DNA from: Loxodes magnus
Lineage: Eukaryota; Ciliophora; Karyorelictea; Loxodida; Loxodidae
Length of the DNA stretch: 64,000 nucleotides
Direction: 5' to 3'
NCBI GenBank assembly: GCA_946699065.1
Contig: CAMPDV010000452.1
Span: 1-64,000, forward strand
Position numbers and translations under genes: made by a program. The notes beneath the pieces were generated by a model. The model worked only from the letters and a program-made list of their open reading frames with translations, was not told where the DNA came from and searched no databases. Below are positions 1 through 13,690 of the stretch, one piece after another; the stretch's first letter is position 1; every line of letters starts with the position of its first letter.

Positions 1-824
1 TATTTTAATAATAAAATTAAATATTACTATTTAATAATTGTAAGATAAAATTAGTGATACACCATTTATAGCTAGTTTAAATATTTACTTTCTACTACTT
101 ATATTTATTACATTATATATTTTGCTTAGAATTAACATTATAATAAATTATATTAGTTTATTATTATAAGAGAGACCTTTATAAATAAAAAGTTTTAATT
201 AAATAGTAGTAAGAAAGTGGACGATTAAAAGAGTTTATCTTATAAATTCTAAAAATGCTTTGTTTTAAATAATTTGATGTTTTTTAATATTTATTCAAAC
301 TAATTAATAAGAAACTTACTTTATTTACTTTTTTTTAATTAGTAAATAGCTTAAAGAAATAATTTTTTTTGATTAAATGTAAGTGAAAAATAATAATTAA
401 TAACAGTAGATTTAAAGAATTGTAATACTTTATTTATCATTTAAAAGATCTACAACGAAATAAGGTTTTCTTATTAAGAGTCTTTTATTTTAAGCACAAA
501 TAAGTTAATAATAATAAATACATATTAAAGTTATTATAATAAGGATACAAATTCTTCGTTATAAACTTTTGAAATAATAACTTATCCTTTTATTTAAAAG
601 TAAAAAGAATATAAAATAATTAAAATCTTAAAAGTTTATACACTATTAGTTTTATTATATTGTCTTGTTTTAAGACAAAAATAGAAAAAATCAATTTTTT
701 AGAAGATATTTATAAATATGTTTAATAAATAATTTAATTGTTTAATTTTATTGAAATTAAGTAAGTAAAATTTATTGAGTTATTTTAATTAAATATTTAT
801 TGAAGTAAGTTATAAAAATTGAAT
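1..824. other. AT-rich leader upstream of WD40 gene, unit 1
   Basis: No gene seen. The stretch is conserved with 22746-23554 and 44756-45575, with many small indels between copies. It may hold the WD40 promoter, but no motif stands out from the A/T background. Confidence 0.5.
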
Positions 825-1914
825 ATGGAGAGAAAAGAAACGGAGAAAAAAGAAAAGCAATTTACTAAAATTATTCTTTTTAAGAAAACTCTTAAGAGCG
901 AGAAGCCACATTTCTAGGGAAAATAATCTCTACTTCATTTTAAGTATGAAATTCTGCCTAATTTATGCTACTAAAAGTTAATAAACAAGATCAGTTATGA
1001 CCAAAGTAAAGGTATTGTCTTTAATATTTTTTTAGACTAAGTCCTTACTGACACTTCAGCTGTGTTATCGGTAGCCATATCAAGTGACCTGAATTGAATT
1101 GTATCAGGTTCAGGAACTCCTGAATATTCGATAAAGATCTGGAATTTCCAGACAGGTACTCTCATAAGAACTATAACAGGACATACTTCCTCAGTTAACT
1201 CGGTAGTAATCTCCTCAGACTCTAGCTATATCGTATCAGGATCTGCTGATAACACGATCAAGATCTGAAATTCATAGACTGGTTCTCTCATAAGAACTAT
1301 AACGGGGCATACTGACTGAATTTGATCGGTAGTAATCTCCTATGACTCTAGCTATATTATATCAGGATCTTACGATGCAACCATAAAGATCTGAAATTTC
1401 CTCAATGGTGCTCTCCAAAGAACTTTGTCTGAGCATACTAATACAGTTATATCGGTAGTAATCTCCTATGACTCTAGATATATTATATCGGGATCCGATG
1501 ATACAACTATAAAAATTTGGGATTTCTAGACTGGTCAGCTTTTGCGAAATCTTACTGGGCATTCAGACTCAGTTTTATCGGTGATAGTGTCTAAGAATAA
1601 TAGGTATATAATATCAGGCTCGGATGACAGTACTATTAAGATATGGGACTTCTCTTCTGGTTAGTGTATTCGTACTCTTCAAGGTCACTCAAGTTATGTA
1701 TCAAGTATTCAGTTAAGTGTTGATTCAAGTGTTATATTTTCTGGTTCTGATGACAGAACAATCAAGATTTGGAACTTTGATAAGGGTGAGTGTATATAGA
1801 CTTTATAAGGGCATACAGGATCAATATGGTCTATAGCATTGAGTGTTGAATAATAGATGGTTGGTATCGGGAGCGGATGACAGGACAATAAGAAAGTGGA
1901 GAGTTTCGAGTTGA
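825..1914 (+). pseudogene. WD40-repeat gene, unit 1 copy, frameshifted
   Basis: Paralogue of the intact genes at 23555 and 45576: a short basic N-terminal part, a tiny intron (1012-1035, 24 nt, GT...AG), then seven WD40 blades. Both A/T/G stop triplets used as sense are visible: TAG/TAA read as Gln, and TGA falls at W positions, including two in one blade read as H-T-D-W-I-W. Exon 1 has three +1 indels that together restore frame. The intron is 2 nt longer than in its paralogues and exon 2 lacks one codon in blade 1, neither of which shifts frame. A single extra A near 1846-1852 shifts frame in blade 7 and would lose the conserved ending before TGA. Either a decaying copy or a sequencing-error-rich copy of a working gene. 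The blade structure is certain; the broken state is not. Confidence 0.8.
1012..1035 (+). other. Short spliceosomal intron (24 nt) in WD40 gene, unit 1
   Basis: Starts GTATTG and ends TTTTTTTAG, in the same place as the 22-nt introns of units 2 and 3 (phase 1). The two extra bases lie inside the intron, so exon 2 stays in frame only if this stretch is removed. Confidence 0.7.
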
Positions 1915-2394
1915 GTAACTTATGATTTGACTTAATTTAATTTTACGATTAAAGATATAAGATATTTGGTAATGCATTTAAATGAATGTTTAATGCTAAT
2001 AATGTTTTTTAGTTATATGAAGTTTTTTATTTATTAAAAAAATTTGTTATATTCTTAAATATTATTAGTTTAAAAAAAAGTTTGAGTAACATAGGTTATA
2101 GAAATTAGTGAGGTATACTGATTTAAAGTGGTAATGTTTAAAAATATTTTAAATATAATTTTGTTTAAATTAAGACGTATAATAAATTTAAGTTTAATTT
2201 TATCATATAAAATTTTTATAGATTTATTTTTAGATTTAGTAAAAATTTCAAGTTGAGTATAAATTATCATTTTTTTTTGTGAAGTGGTTAAAATATTATT
2301 TATAAGGTTAAATGTAAGTTTATAATTTTGATTATTAATTAAAAAATTTAATTTAAGTATCTATTTTAAATTAAATTAAATTTTGTTTTTTTTT

Positions 2395-2480
2395 ATTATT
2401 TATTTTTTTATGATTGATTATTATTATTTATTAATTATTATTAATTATTATTATTATTAATTATTAATTATTTATTGATA
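2395..2480. repeat. ATT/AATT simple repeat
   Basis: Runs of TTATTA and TTAATTATTA. A shorter related tract is at 25110-25190 in unit 2; unit 3 has almost lost it. Confidence 0.7.
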
Positions 2481-2667
2481 TTATAAAATTTTAACATTTA
2501 AGTTTAATATTTTTTGTTTCCGATTGGATTATAAAATTTTTTGATATTAAGTTTTTTTTTTTAATCATTATTTTTCAATTTTAGAGCTTAAATTTCATGA
2601 AAATAAAAAATTTGTTTTTTTACTCAGCGTTTTACACTACCAAAGATATCTGGGACGGAATAAATTT

Positions 2668-2790
2668 TTTGATTTCGGGATAAAAAAATCTAAATAGGAA
2701 TAAAATTTTTTTATTTTGGGATAAAAAATTCTAAATAGGAATAAAATTTTTTGATTTCGGGATAAAAAAATCCTAAATAGGAATAAAATT
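2668..2790. repeat. ~42-bp tandem repeat, three copies in unit 1
   Basis: Core GATTTCGGGATAAAAA followed by CTAAATAGGAATAAAATTTT, repeated three times. Unit 2 has one copy (about 25367-25402). Unit 3 has two near 47331-47410 and another near 47930. Copy number differs in each unit. Confidence 0.7.
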
Positions 2791-4889
2791 TCAAGAAAAA
2801 ATTCCAAATATAAAAGATTTTTGAGAAAAAAATAGGAATAAAAAAAATTTTATATTCAAAATTGAATTTGGAAAATATTTTTTGTTGAAATGGTATTTGT
2901 GTAAAAATAAAAATAAAATTTTTTGTTTTTAAGAAAATTTTTTGAAAATTTTTAAACAAAACTTTTTTTCTTTTTTATTTAAAAATATATTTTTGATAAG
3001 GTTAATTATGTTTGAAATTATAAAAAAAATTTATTGCTTATGTTTCGGAAAAAATACAATTTTTAATTTTGAACATCTTTTCTAGTAAATCGAAAAAATT
3101 CTTTTTAAAAAATTTTTAATATTATAAGAATTTAATTAAATGAAAAGGATCTCAAGAAAAAAGGAGATATAATAAAATAACCATGAAATCGTGAAAAAAA
3201 TTATCCTTTTTTCGCTACAAAAGACTTTCGTGATGGATAAATCCTTTTCTTAAAGGGATAGAATTTTTAAAAGATTTGAAAAGTTTTTTAAATAACTTTT
3301 AAGAAGTAAATATAAAAAAATAAATTACAATTTTAGGAAGAAATAAATTAGTTAAAAAATTTTTCTATAAGAGGGCTTAAAACTACCTTTTTAATAGATA
3401 TTGCGAATTTTAAAAATAACTAATCTAAAAAGAGCTAAAAAAATCTCTTTATAAAAATATGATCAATCAAGTAGAAAAAAATGAGGTATAATGCATCTGT
3501 AATAAGTAAATTTTAGGCCAATTTACAAAGAATCCAAAAAAAGTAATTAAACAAGGATCTAAATAATGTATCTAACCTAACTATATAAAATATAGAGAAA
3601 CAAAAATTTATTAATCAAAGTTTAAAAAATATTCTGCTTTATTATATATAATTAGAAAAACATTAAAAATTTAAGATTAGTAAAAGAGTTTTGAAAAGAG
3701 CTTACTACGATTAACTATCTGTTTTTAGTTTGCGAAAAGATGTTAATTTAGAAGAGGAAAACAAGTTTTTAAGAAAAATTGCTATATTAAGTATTTTTTC
3801 TCTTTAAAATTTTTCTCATTCTGTAATATTAAAAGAAAAGCTTTAAAGATAAACTTTCTGATTTTAAGCAACTTGAATATATCTACTATGTATATAGAAA
3901 ATCGATTTTATTTATTAATCTTAAAATTTGAATTTCTAATGAAGCTATTTTATTAAAGTTGAAAGCTTTTTTAAAAAATAGATTGATTATTTATCATATA
4001 AAAACATTTGCTAGTAAACTATATAAATAATTTGAATATATGCAAAAATTATAAAAATCTTCACTTTCTTGTAAATTATCTTATATTCCATCTAAAATAA
4101 GAATAAAATTATATTCTAATATTAGATAATAAGAATTAGCAAAATGAAAGTGTAAATAATTAAGAAATCAATATAGTTTTGATTATATCAAAAAAAGGTT
4201 AAAAGCTTTAATCTTTTTGTATTAATTAAAATAATATATACAAAGTGTAAGTTAATAACTATTATAATTATATCTATAAAAAATGGGAAATATTTCGTAC
4301 AATATAAAAAGAAACATATATAGCATAATAAAAAGCAAAGTTTCTACTAAGCCGATAATGCTAATAGTACACAATTTCATAAACAACCTTAATAATGAGC
4401 TATTTTTGTTTTATTCTAAATTGATAGACAATTAAAACTATAATTTATAATTTAAGCATTCCTTTAATAAATGTTTGCTTTAATATACAATATAGTAATT
4501 TTTAATTTAAAATACTAAATATTCATAAATATAAATAATATTTAAAGTGGTTTAATAAATATGATTTTTAAAAGATTAAACACTTATTTTAATTTAAAAT
4601 ATCTTATCAAGAAATTAAATTAAAAATGTTTTCATATTCATTTTCTAACTAAATAGTCATTGATTATTGTTCATTTTATCTATTTGATTGATATTTTAAA
4701 GATTGTAATTATATTTATTCATAAAGTATGATATCAAACTGAAAATTGCTAGATTATTTAAAGATAAAAACTTAATTCTTAAAAACAATTCTTTTATAAA
4801 AATAAACAGTGATAAGATGATATTATAGCTTAAAAAGGATAATTTTTTCTGGCAAATTGATTTATAAAACAAAACTTAATTTTATATGA

Positions 4890-7720
4890 GATTAATTGAA
4901 GATGTGCAAGAATTTGAGGAAATATAAAATAAATAGGTTATAAGATGCAATAAATCGTCAAAAATATTTAGAATCTTTCCTGCAAACTTATCTAGAATTC
5001 TTTTTAGATAGATTAAGATAATCTTGAAGTTTAAAATGAATTTATCAAAAATAACATCTAATAATATGCTGATTAAAACATTAGGATTCTTTATTCCAGA
5101 CTCAAGTTATAACAAATTTCCTCGAGATCTTATTAAGAAATATGTAGGCTTAAAAGAGCTAACTCAGTATATAAGAAGCATACATTATTTCTGGAAGAAT
5201 AAACTAATAAGTAACTAATATTCATGAAAAAGTGAAACGACATTCTGAATGACTTCAATTCTAATTTGTGAAAGTTTGAAAAAACAAAGCAAAAAAAGAA
5301 ACTTTTTACTTCTAAATGGAGATGCTAAAGAAATATTTTCAAAATACTAAGAAAATTAAAAACCCTAAAAAAATTAATTAAATGAACAAAGATTAAGAAA
5401 TCAAAAAATAAATTCATTGATTCTGGGAGAATTGCACTTTTAACAAACATTCTAATCTAACTAAATAATAAATAAATCTTAGTAATTAAAAAATAGATAA
5501 ATATATAAGATAGTATTTAAGAAATTAAAGATTATCAACTCTCATATTTATTAGGATTTTATCTTTTTACCATACAAGAAATACAAGAAATTATAAAAGA
5601 AATTACGAATGTAAAAGCAGCTGTTTCAGCTTGAATAAAAAGTGAATTTCTGAAATATTGTGGATAATATTTGGTAATAATTCTTCACTCTTTTCTGAAT
5701 AATATGTTAAGATTTGGAAGAATCCCTTAGGAATTTAAATACATTGGCGATAATTTCAGTATTAAAAAAGGAATCAAAGATGACTGGAAAAACTGACTAC
5801 CTGTTTCTCTTATTAATATTATTATAAAACTATATGATAAAGCTTTAACAAAAAGACTATACAATCTGATTTATTAGAGAAATTTGATTCACTCTTCATA
5901 AATGGGATTTATGAAAATTAGATAAGCAACTTAATAAATTTGAATAATATAACAAATAATTGATAAACTATCGGAAAAGTGCTAAAAGTAAGACTAAATT
6001 GATAGCAACACTGATAGATGTTGAAAAAATGTTTGACTCAATAGAAAGAAGACTTTTGTTTGATTAACTTAAGAGAGTTAAACTACCACTTGGAATAATA
6101 ATAGCCTTAGAGTTGTTTTACATAAACCTAAATTCTTCATTTAAAACAGATGGAAAGAAGACACCAGAACATTATAATACAACAATGGAGTTATGTAAGG
6201 AAATTCGCATGGACTGGTTTTTTAGCATTGTTGTATTATGACGTAGTAATTAGATATTTGGAAAGTAAAAGTACCTAATTGAGATTCAAATGCCAGGGTT
6301 GGAGAATTAGCTTAGCATGCGGACGATGAACAGATGATCTGATTCTTCTTTCCAAAACTGCAAAGTAGATGAAAGAGTTAATAATGAAGCAAGTAGAGCA
6401 TTCTTTACATAAACGCAATTAAAGATCAATGTTATCAAATCTGAATGTGTCTAAATTTTAAAGAAAACATTATAAATAATAAAATTTAAATTTATGATTA
6501 GATAATTAACCAATTATTTAAAAAGGAACTAGTTACATATTTAGATGTAATGCTACATTAGAAGAAGAATTTTTAATTCCCATTGTAAAGAAGTCGCGTT
6601 CAAGTATTTAGTGCAATGAAAAAAAGCTTTTTTTTAACTTATAAGATATAAGAATGTGATTTCTTGACATTTTAAAACTTTATGCAGACTTTTTATACTT
6701 ACCTAAAAGCAGAATATGGAGGAGAACTAGTACCATGGTGTATTCAGAAAGGAAAAACTGGAGTTTTGAATAGAATTGAATCAAGTACGAGAATGATTTA
6801 AAGAAAAGCATTTCAAGCAGCAACTTAAACATTAAAAAAGTTATGTTTCATAGATTTAAACTGGTTATATTTCAAAGACATTATGGCAATAAAGTGTTTT
6901 AAATTCTATTATAAAATGAAATAAGAAAAGTATTGATTTTCCAACATCGACAATTTCATTACGAACTGAAAAATTTTATTTCAATAGCTAATGATCAAGT
7001 TTAGCAATTATCAGACCTCTATAGTATCTACCTGTAGAACTCCAAGATTATTACAAATTAAAAAAATTTTACTAAATATATAAGAGACAAAATACAATAA
7101 TATTTCTATAATACAGCTACTCAAAAGTTTAAGAGAATGAAAAAAGTTTAAAATATATACTGAACAATTTTCGTAATCTTAACCAATTTCTAGTAATTAC
7201 TTACACTAAATTGAACAAATAATTTAAAAGAAATTATCAATATATATAAAACTTAGAACCCAATCTTTTAATTTTCGAAAAAGATCTTTAAGATCATCAT
7301 TATCCTATTGATAATCCCTACTGCATGTGTGGAGAGTATGGTACATTTTAGCACATTTTTAAATGTATATACTATTCTAATATAAGAGACTGACTATCGT
7401 AAAAGATTGAGAATTATGACTTAAGACGCTTTATAATATATGATTAAGGACTTATAAACTTCTTTCCAAATTATTATTTGGGATATTTAGATTTATAAAA
7501 TAAAAATTTTTCACAAGAAACTTATATCAAGAAGATTAGAATTATTAGAAAATGGAAAAAAGTTAAAAAGGAAAACATAAAAGAGAGACTATAACAAGAG
7601 TAATTTAAAATTGATTGAGTTTCAAGATTATATTAAAAAAACATTAAAAAACCATTTACTAATGTCTTATTGAAGTAAGCAATTCTTGCAATTATAGATG
7701 TCAAAAATATTTAAGTTTAA
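4890..7720 (+). CDS. Non-LTR (LINE) reverse transcriptase region, unit 1
   Basis: Read with TAA/TAG = Q and TGA = W this shows LINE RT landmarks in order: A-W-I-K-S-E-F-L, W-L-P-V-S-L-I, H-S-S-Q-M-G-F, I-D-V-E-K-M-F-D-S-I, G-N-S-H-G-L-V, then D-D-L-I-L-L-S-K-T of the catalytic box, and Y-G-G-E-L-V-P-W after the RT. A C-terminal CMCG...H-I-F-K-C knuckle (C-X1-C-X7-H-X3-C) lies near 7310-7360. Two TGA codons fall on W of these motifs. Several one- or two-base insertions relative to units 2 and 3 break the frame, so this copy looks inactive as written. In one place (S-R-A-F-F before I-N-V-I-K-S-E) this copy keeps the frame the other two have lost. No endonuclease motif was found upstream. Start and end are approximate. 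Confidence 0.75.
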
Positions 7721-7789
7721 AATTTAAATAAACAGTTTCATACAATAACTCTTTTATATTATTAATTAATTACTTAATATGTTTTTACT

Positions 7790-10700
7790 ATATTTTTCAT
7801 ATAGATAATAAAGAAAGTTTAGTAGATTTCCCGATCAGTTTTCTTGGTCAATATCTGATTCATATTCTTCTTCTTCTTCATCACCATTGGAACTTTCAAA
7901 GCTTTCATAATTCAATGTATCTTATAAAATTTCGTTATTTTAACTCAAGAATTTGTTTTCTTCTTCTAAGTAGCTTTTTATGAAATTATTTTATTCTAAA
8001 ATCAATATGTATTAGTTTTTTTAAAGGTTGGAAAATTTTGATTAAGATAAGTTTAATTATATGTCACAAGTTTGAGCAAATCATAGTTTTTGAAATCTTA
8101 AAATTCTTAAATCAAATCTTTTAGAGATTCACATTGTTCAATATGTTAGATTGTATCTAATTATCCACAGTTGCAAAATTCTGAATGTTTTATTTCGTAA
8201 TGTCTTTTCTTCAAATCATGCTGAAAATTGTAACTAAAAGTTCTTAGCTTGTAAATTGAAATTATTTCTCTTTTTTTGTTTTTGTTAATTGTTGTGTATG
8301 TGTAATAAGGAAATTTTTCAGTATCGTTTTTTATTTCTCCGAAATAGAAACTTGTTGTAGACATTTTACTCATCCGATTCACTGAGTCTTGATAAAATTT
8401 CTTTTGTAACTAAGTTTTCACCTCTTTGATAAGTAATTAAGTTTCATTAGTATTTTCTAAATCTATTTAATAGTGTTTGGTCAACTTCTAAAAGATTTTT
8501 AAAGTATTGCAAATTATCACTCTTAGATCTATTTAAAAAGAAAAACTAATATCCGAATCAGGTTGTAATTAAGTTTCTGTTTTTATTTTGGTATAAAATT
8601 TTTATGTATTTTTGTTGTAATATAATATTCAAATGGTAACCAATTTAAATCTATAAAAACATGATTCATTAAAGGTCGCATTCGGACTTTATAAGGCCTA
8701 TCTTGCTACTTTTCTATAGCTCGCATAAATATTATTTTTAATCTTTTTAATTCCTTGGATGATAGATCAAGGGATTACTTCTGAACCATATTCTACTTTT
8801 GGAAGAATAAAAGATCGAAAAATTTGTAAATAGTTTGAAGGTGTAATATTTTTATATTTAGAAAGTTACAAAATAGCGCCATTTACACATTATCTATATT
8901 TTAAATATATTTCATTTGCAATGAGATTTATAGTATTCATGCTCATTAAATTTGTATCCTAAATATGTTATATTTTTAGATTTTTTAATCTCTATGTTAT
9001 TCAAAGTAATTTTTAGGTTAGAATCATTTTATCTTTAATTTTTCTTTAAGAAGCAGATGTACTCGCACTTATCTACATTAATAGTTAACTTTACTCATCT
9101 AAAAACTTTACAAGTTGCTTAAATCAATGCATTCATATTCGTTTCATCTGAAAATAAGAATTAAATCATCCGCCCAAGCCTTAGTAATAAATATTCGACC
9201 ACATATTTTAAAACCACGCTTTTTTTTAATAAGTTTCAATATATCTTATTACAATATCATAAAAAGATTATAGCAAGTATTGGTCCATGAGAACTCCCTT
9301 ATAATACTCCGTTATTATAAAGTAAATTTCTAGATAAGGTCCCATCTAAAATAAATCTAACATCTAATTATTTATAAAAAGATTCAAAACTATTAATCAA
9401 TGCTAAAGGAAGCTTTTATTCTTCTTAAATGATCAAAAAGTAATCGCCTGTCAATTGTGTCAAAACATCTTTTTCTACATCTATAAGAGTAGTAATAAGT
9501 TGTTTCTTCTTTCCTCATCTTTTATGCAAATCAATAATTTGTTATAAAGTCCATACATGATGCATAGTTTAATTTTTTTTAAGAAATCCTTTTTATGAAG
9601 GATGTATAATTCTACGTTAATTAACATACTCATAAAGTCTCTAAGTTAATAGTTTTGTCATAAATTTTTAGTATTATATTAATAAGAGCTATAGGTCTCC
9701 AGTTTTTTCAATCACTTTTTGAGGCCTTTTTTGTATATAGGGAGAATTCTTATCTACTTTAATTCATTAGGAATTCTTTATTCTCTTAATATATTATTCA
9801 TAAACTTTCAAAGGATAATATGAAACTCTTTATTTGCATATTTAATTAATTCTGCTTTAATACCAATCAGCACCTGATGATTTATTATTAGCTAGTTTTT
9901 TTTATTATTACTTAAACTTCATTAAAAACTAAAGAGATCTAATCCTTGCAGATAAGACTATTAATGCTTTTTATACAAAATCACAATTTTTAAAAATATT
10001 TGTCGATTTTTTTAATTGCATGCTTTTAATTCTTCCTAATTTATGTTATTATGCTTATTAAAAACATTATTTTCTCAATTTTTTATGAATTGAGTGAAAC
10101 CTTCCTAATCTAATTACATATTGTTACGCTTTTTTGGATTTAAGATTTTTCTTGCTTATTTAAAACATTTTAGGTGGAGTTTTGTTCATTTCTTCTCTAT
10201 TATTTTTAGCTTATTTTATTTTGAATTTTCAGTAATTTCTTTTATATCTATTGAATTTTTTAATTTTTTTCTTAAGCTAATTTTATTACAATCTAATTTA
10301 CTCTTCCTTCTTACTATAAAGCCTATTAGTAATCTTTTTGTGCTTATTTTGCGGCATTAAAACTTTAAATTAAGTTGGATGGTAATCTAATTAAAATTGT
10401 TATTTTAATCAAACTTATCCTAAAACATTATCTGCATTATTTATTAAAAACATACTTAATGTAATTATACTGCTCATCTATATTATTTTCATTAATCATA
10501 TCAAAAACAATTGAACATCCATCGAATTCAGCTTTGTAATAAGATCTTATTTCTAAATTTTAAAGTTTATTAATCTTGAAATTAACTCTGGGAGCAAGTA
10601 TCGGTATATTCCTGTTTATATTTGAGATATTTAAGTTAAATAATATCGGAAAATGATCTGTATCAAGTGCACTAGTTTAAAATAACTTAGAACTCAGTTA

Positions 10701-11335
10701 TCTAGTTAATGTTAATATGATAGTTAGCAATAATATAATCATTGCAATATGTTTTATTATTAACTCTTACTTCTAAAAGTATCCAAACTTTAATTGTTTA
10801 ATACTTGCATATCATAATCTTTAATGAATTTTAGCAGTCTCTAAGCATTGTCCTAAGAGTTTATTTAATTGTTGCTACCATATCCATGCAAAAGAGCATT
10901 AAAATCACCCATTAGTATGAGTGCTTAATCTCCAACTTCTCTAAGTATTAATTCTAAGTTTGAGTAAGATTAATCTTTTATTATTAATAGACTTTTCATC
11001 AGTTGGCATATAACATGTAGCAAAATACATATCATTTACTTTTATAAGTAGAAATCTATTATTTTATTAACCAAAATCCAATTCTATTTATTTCGAATCA
11101 AGTTCTTATTTAACAATAAAACAAACACCCCCCTGCTCTTTAAGAGTCTTCACAATTTTTAAAGAAAGTTCTATACCCATAAATTGATATAGGAGTAAAA
11201 TATTGATGCTGTCAAGTTTCATTAATAGAAAATATATCAATTTCTTATCGTTTAGTAAATTATTCAATACTTAATATTATTTTGTTTAGATCGAATTCAT
11301 GTTACAATGTGCTAGTTTTAATTAGTTCTATTTTA
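7790..11335 (-). CDS. LINE ORF2: apurinic-type endonuclease + reverse transcriptase
   Basis: The minus strand carries the endonuclease landmarks: F-S-I-N-E-T-W at about 11209-11230 (the W is TGA), R-A-G-G just downstream, L-M-G-D-F-N-A at about 10894-10914, and D-T-D-H-F-P-I at about 10648-10672. The RT follows with N-W-R-P-I-A-L-I, H-P-S-Q-K-G-F, I-D-V-E-K, G-S-S-H-G-P and A-W-A-D-D-L-I-L (9160-9185). Then come Y-G-S-E-V-I-P-W-S, with another TGA-coded W, and a C-terminal CNCG...H-I-E-Q-C knuckle near 8135-8180. Together these identify a LINE ORF2 that nicks target DNA and primes reverse transcription there. At least three single-base insertions break the frame (near 10970, just after Y-D-K, and in the I-D-V-E-K box). 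Function is certain at family level; the copy is probably dead, unless these are read errors. Confidence 0.8.
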
Positions 11336-13690
11336 CTCCACCTTTTAAGACCTGGATCATAGATGCAAAGGAATTTTTAGTTATTGCTTATTTAAATGTG
11401 AAGTAATTTTTGGTGCTTATAACATTGAGTTTTCTGTAGTAAATAATAGTATATAAAGTTAACGTATCATATTATTAAGATAGTTTTTGGTCTATTTTTA
11501 TAGGAACTGAAATTCCATCACATGTAGCATAATCAAGTTCGCAAGATAACGTAATAAATCTGTTTTTCGATAGTGGTTAAAGAGATTTTAATTTTATCAT
11601 TTTTTTTTATCTTAAAAATTATACAAATTTTTCGTTTTTTAAAGTTATATCTCTTTATAATTTTCCTCAATATCAAAATTAAATAATAGATTTCGTTATT
11701 TTAGATTTAATTTTTCTTGATTTAGGTGAGCATCTCTCCAGTTTCTCTTACCAAATATTATTAAATCAACTGAAATTAGAATCTTTATGAGAGGATTAAT
11801 TATTTGTTGTTATAAAATTAGAAAAGTCTTATATTAAATTTTAACTTTCTCTCAAGTCATTATTATTAAAATTAAGGGTTTGAGTTGCTACATCTCATTT
11901 TAATGCTTTTTAAAATTGCTGAACCTAAGATTTTTTTTTAATTTTTTTAAAGTTATGATATCTCAGCATATGCATTTAATTTTAGCTCAAATTAGTGATC
12001 ATGCTCCTTAATTAATTAAATATATTTAGTATTTCAAATCATTATAAACTTGCTATAATTCTAAATTGATTTATTTCGATTATTTACACTCCTAAAAAAA
12101 ATGATTTAGATGTTATTCAGTAATATTAGTCATTGTTTCATGATTATTCATAAACGTTTTTTATGTTTAGATTTATTTGTTCAATTATTAATTTTGCTAG
12201 AGTTTAGCTATAATTTTCTAAAGTTATCTTATTATTTTGATCAGTTTATATATATTAGTTAGTTTATAATGATTTTAATTTACATTTCTTGAAAAGTTTA
12301 GGTGTGATTATCAGAATATTATTTTTTATTATTTGAAAGAGTTTCTTATTTATTGAGAATAGAATTAAATAGTATTTTAAATATCATTTTCTTTCTATAA
12401 GATTAAGCTCTCAATATTAATTTTATGTTATTATACCTACATTTAATATGCAGAAATTAATTAATTTGCCTATTAATTTTATTCTTCCTAATTTTGTTCT
12501 AATTCTTAAATTTTATTCTTTAAGTTAATAGCATTCATTATCTAATGATTAGATATGAGCTTGTTATAATGAGATTTTGTTCCTAGCTTCATTAAGATCA
12601 ATTTATTGATATATTTGCTATGAATTTAAATCTTAAATATATAATTACAATTATTCTTATATTAAGTTCAAATCCTTTATTTACTAGTTTTTTCATTTCA
12701 ATTTGAGTAAATATTTAATTAGCTTAAAGTAAAGTTTAAGTTGAAGTATTTTGTTTGCAATAATTCTTATTAAATTTTGTGTTTCTTTTATTAATCTTAT
12801 TATATAATTGATCATACTAAACTTTTTTCTCATATGTTTAGGTAGATTAATTAAATGTTTATTAATATTCAGTTTGTGTTTCTATTGACTTAGATGTTTT
12901 ATTATGTTAATAGAAAAATTTACTGCTAATATTCTTATTCATATTTTTCAGCTCGTTACAAATTTTTAATTTCTAATCCGAATTAATCATAATTTGAAAA
13001 ACTTTAATCTTCAAAATTTAATATCTTTTCCTTATTTTTATCTTTTACATTTTAACTCATATCTTTTAACCGCCATTCAATTTGGCGGTAATTTTATAGA
13101 GTCAAACTGCTGGCTTTTTTTGACTTTCTGTTGTTTTGAATTACCTATGAAGCACTTAATAGTTCATCAATTCTCTTTTAAGATTTTGCCAACATTTTCG
13201 TTGGTATTCGTAAGAAACAATTAAAATTTATATTCTAAATATTCTTCAAAATTTATATAATATTTTTCTTAATTTTAGTTAAGTAGTATTTGGTATTAGG
13301 ATCTAAAACTCCAAATTAAAGTGTTGGTCTTTCCACTATTTTAATTATTTGACCTTTGCTCGGTAAATCTTTACTCTATGGTAAATTCTAAAGAAGTATT
13401 TAATTCTTCGTAAAAGATTTAATTCTTTCCATTTTTTTTTACTAAAATAGTTATTAAAGGCTAATTTTATTAATTTCTAACTGACTGCTAGCTTTAGACT
13501 GGCTAAGCTAAATTTAGGTAAGATTCTTTAATAGATTTTAAATGATTGAATGTGTTCTTATTAAAATTAACAAACTAGACTGTAATAAAGTTTAGTCTTC
13601 TTAAATTTTATAAATCTGTCCTAGATATAAATCCATTTGCTTAACTTAGGTTAAATCATAATAATAATAATAATATACTTAAAGTTAGTA
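11336..13690 (-). other. Internal LINE region between ORF1 and endonuclease
   Basis: Minus-strand reading near 11740-11950 gives a plausible protein stretch with several TGA codons as W, so the ORF2 N-terminal extension or the ORF1 tail may continue here. No recognised domain. Frame cannot be fixed by eye because no codon is a hard stop. Confidence 0.35.

Larger units (their letters stand above)
1915..4880. other. AT-rich spacer between WD40 gene and LINE, unit 1
   Basis: No gene recognised. It contains an ATT/AATT simple repeat, short tandem copies with GATTTCGGGATAAAA, and a conserved stretch around 3160-3290 with a GGATAAATCC palindrome. The part from about 3480 on may be the 5' end of the LINE, but no endonuclease motif could be found there. 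Confidence 0.5.
1..7757 (+). repeat. Unit 1 (left part) of ~22-kb tandem segmental repeat
   Basis: Position 1 matches 22746 and 44756, and the match runs through the WD40 gene, the spacer and the plus-strand LINE region to about 7757. There the sequence departs from units 2 and 3, just before the 3' end of a minus-strand LINE. Compared with the other units it carries many extra single bases, often in A/T runs. That is either decay or uncorrected insertion errors near a contig end. Confidence 0.85.

Noticed and set aside
1362..1562. Minus-strand open frame in the unit 1 WD40 gene
   Set aside because: Same antisense shadow.
10121..10360. Plus-strand hydrophobic open frame
   Set aside because: Lies opposite the LINE endonuclease/RT; T-rich composition explains the hydrophobic residues.
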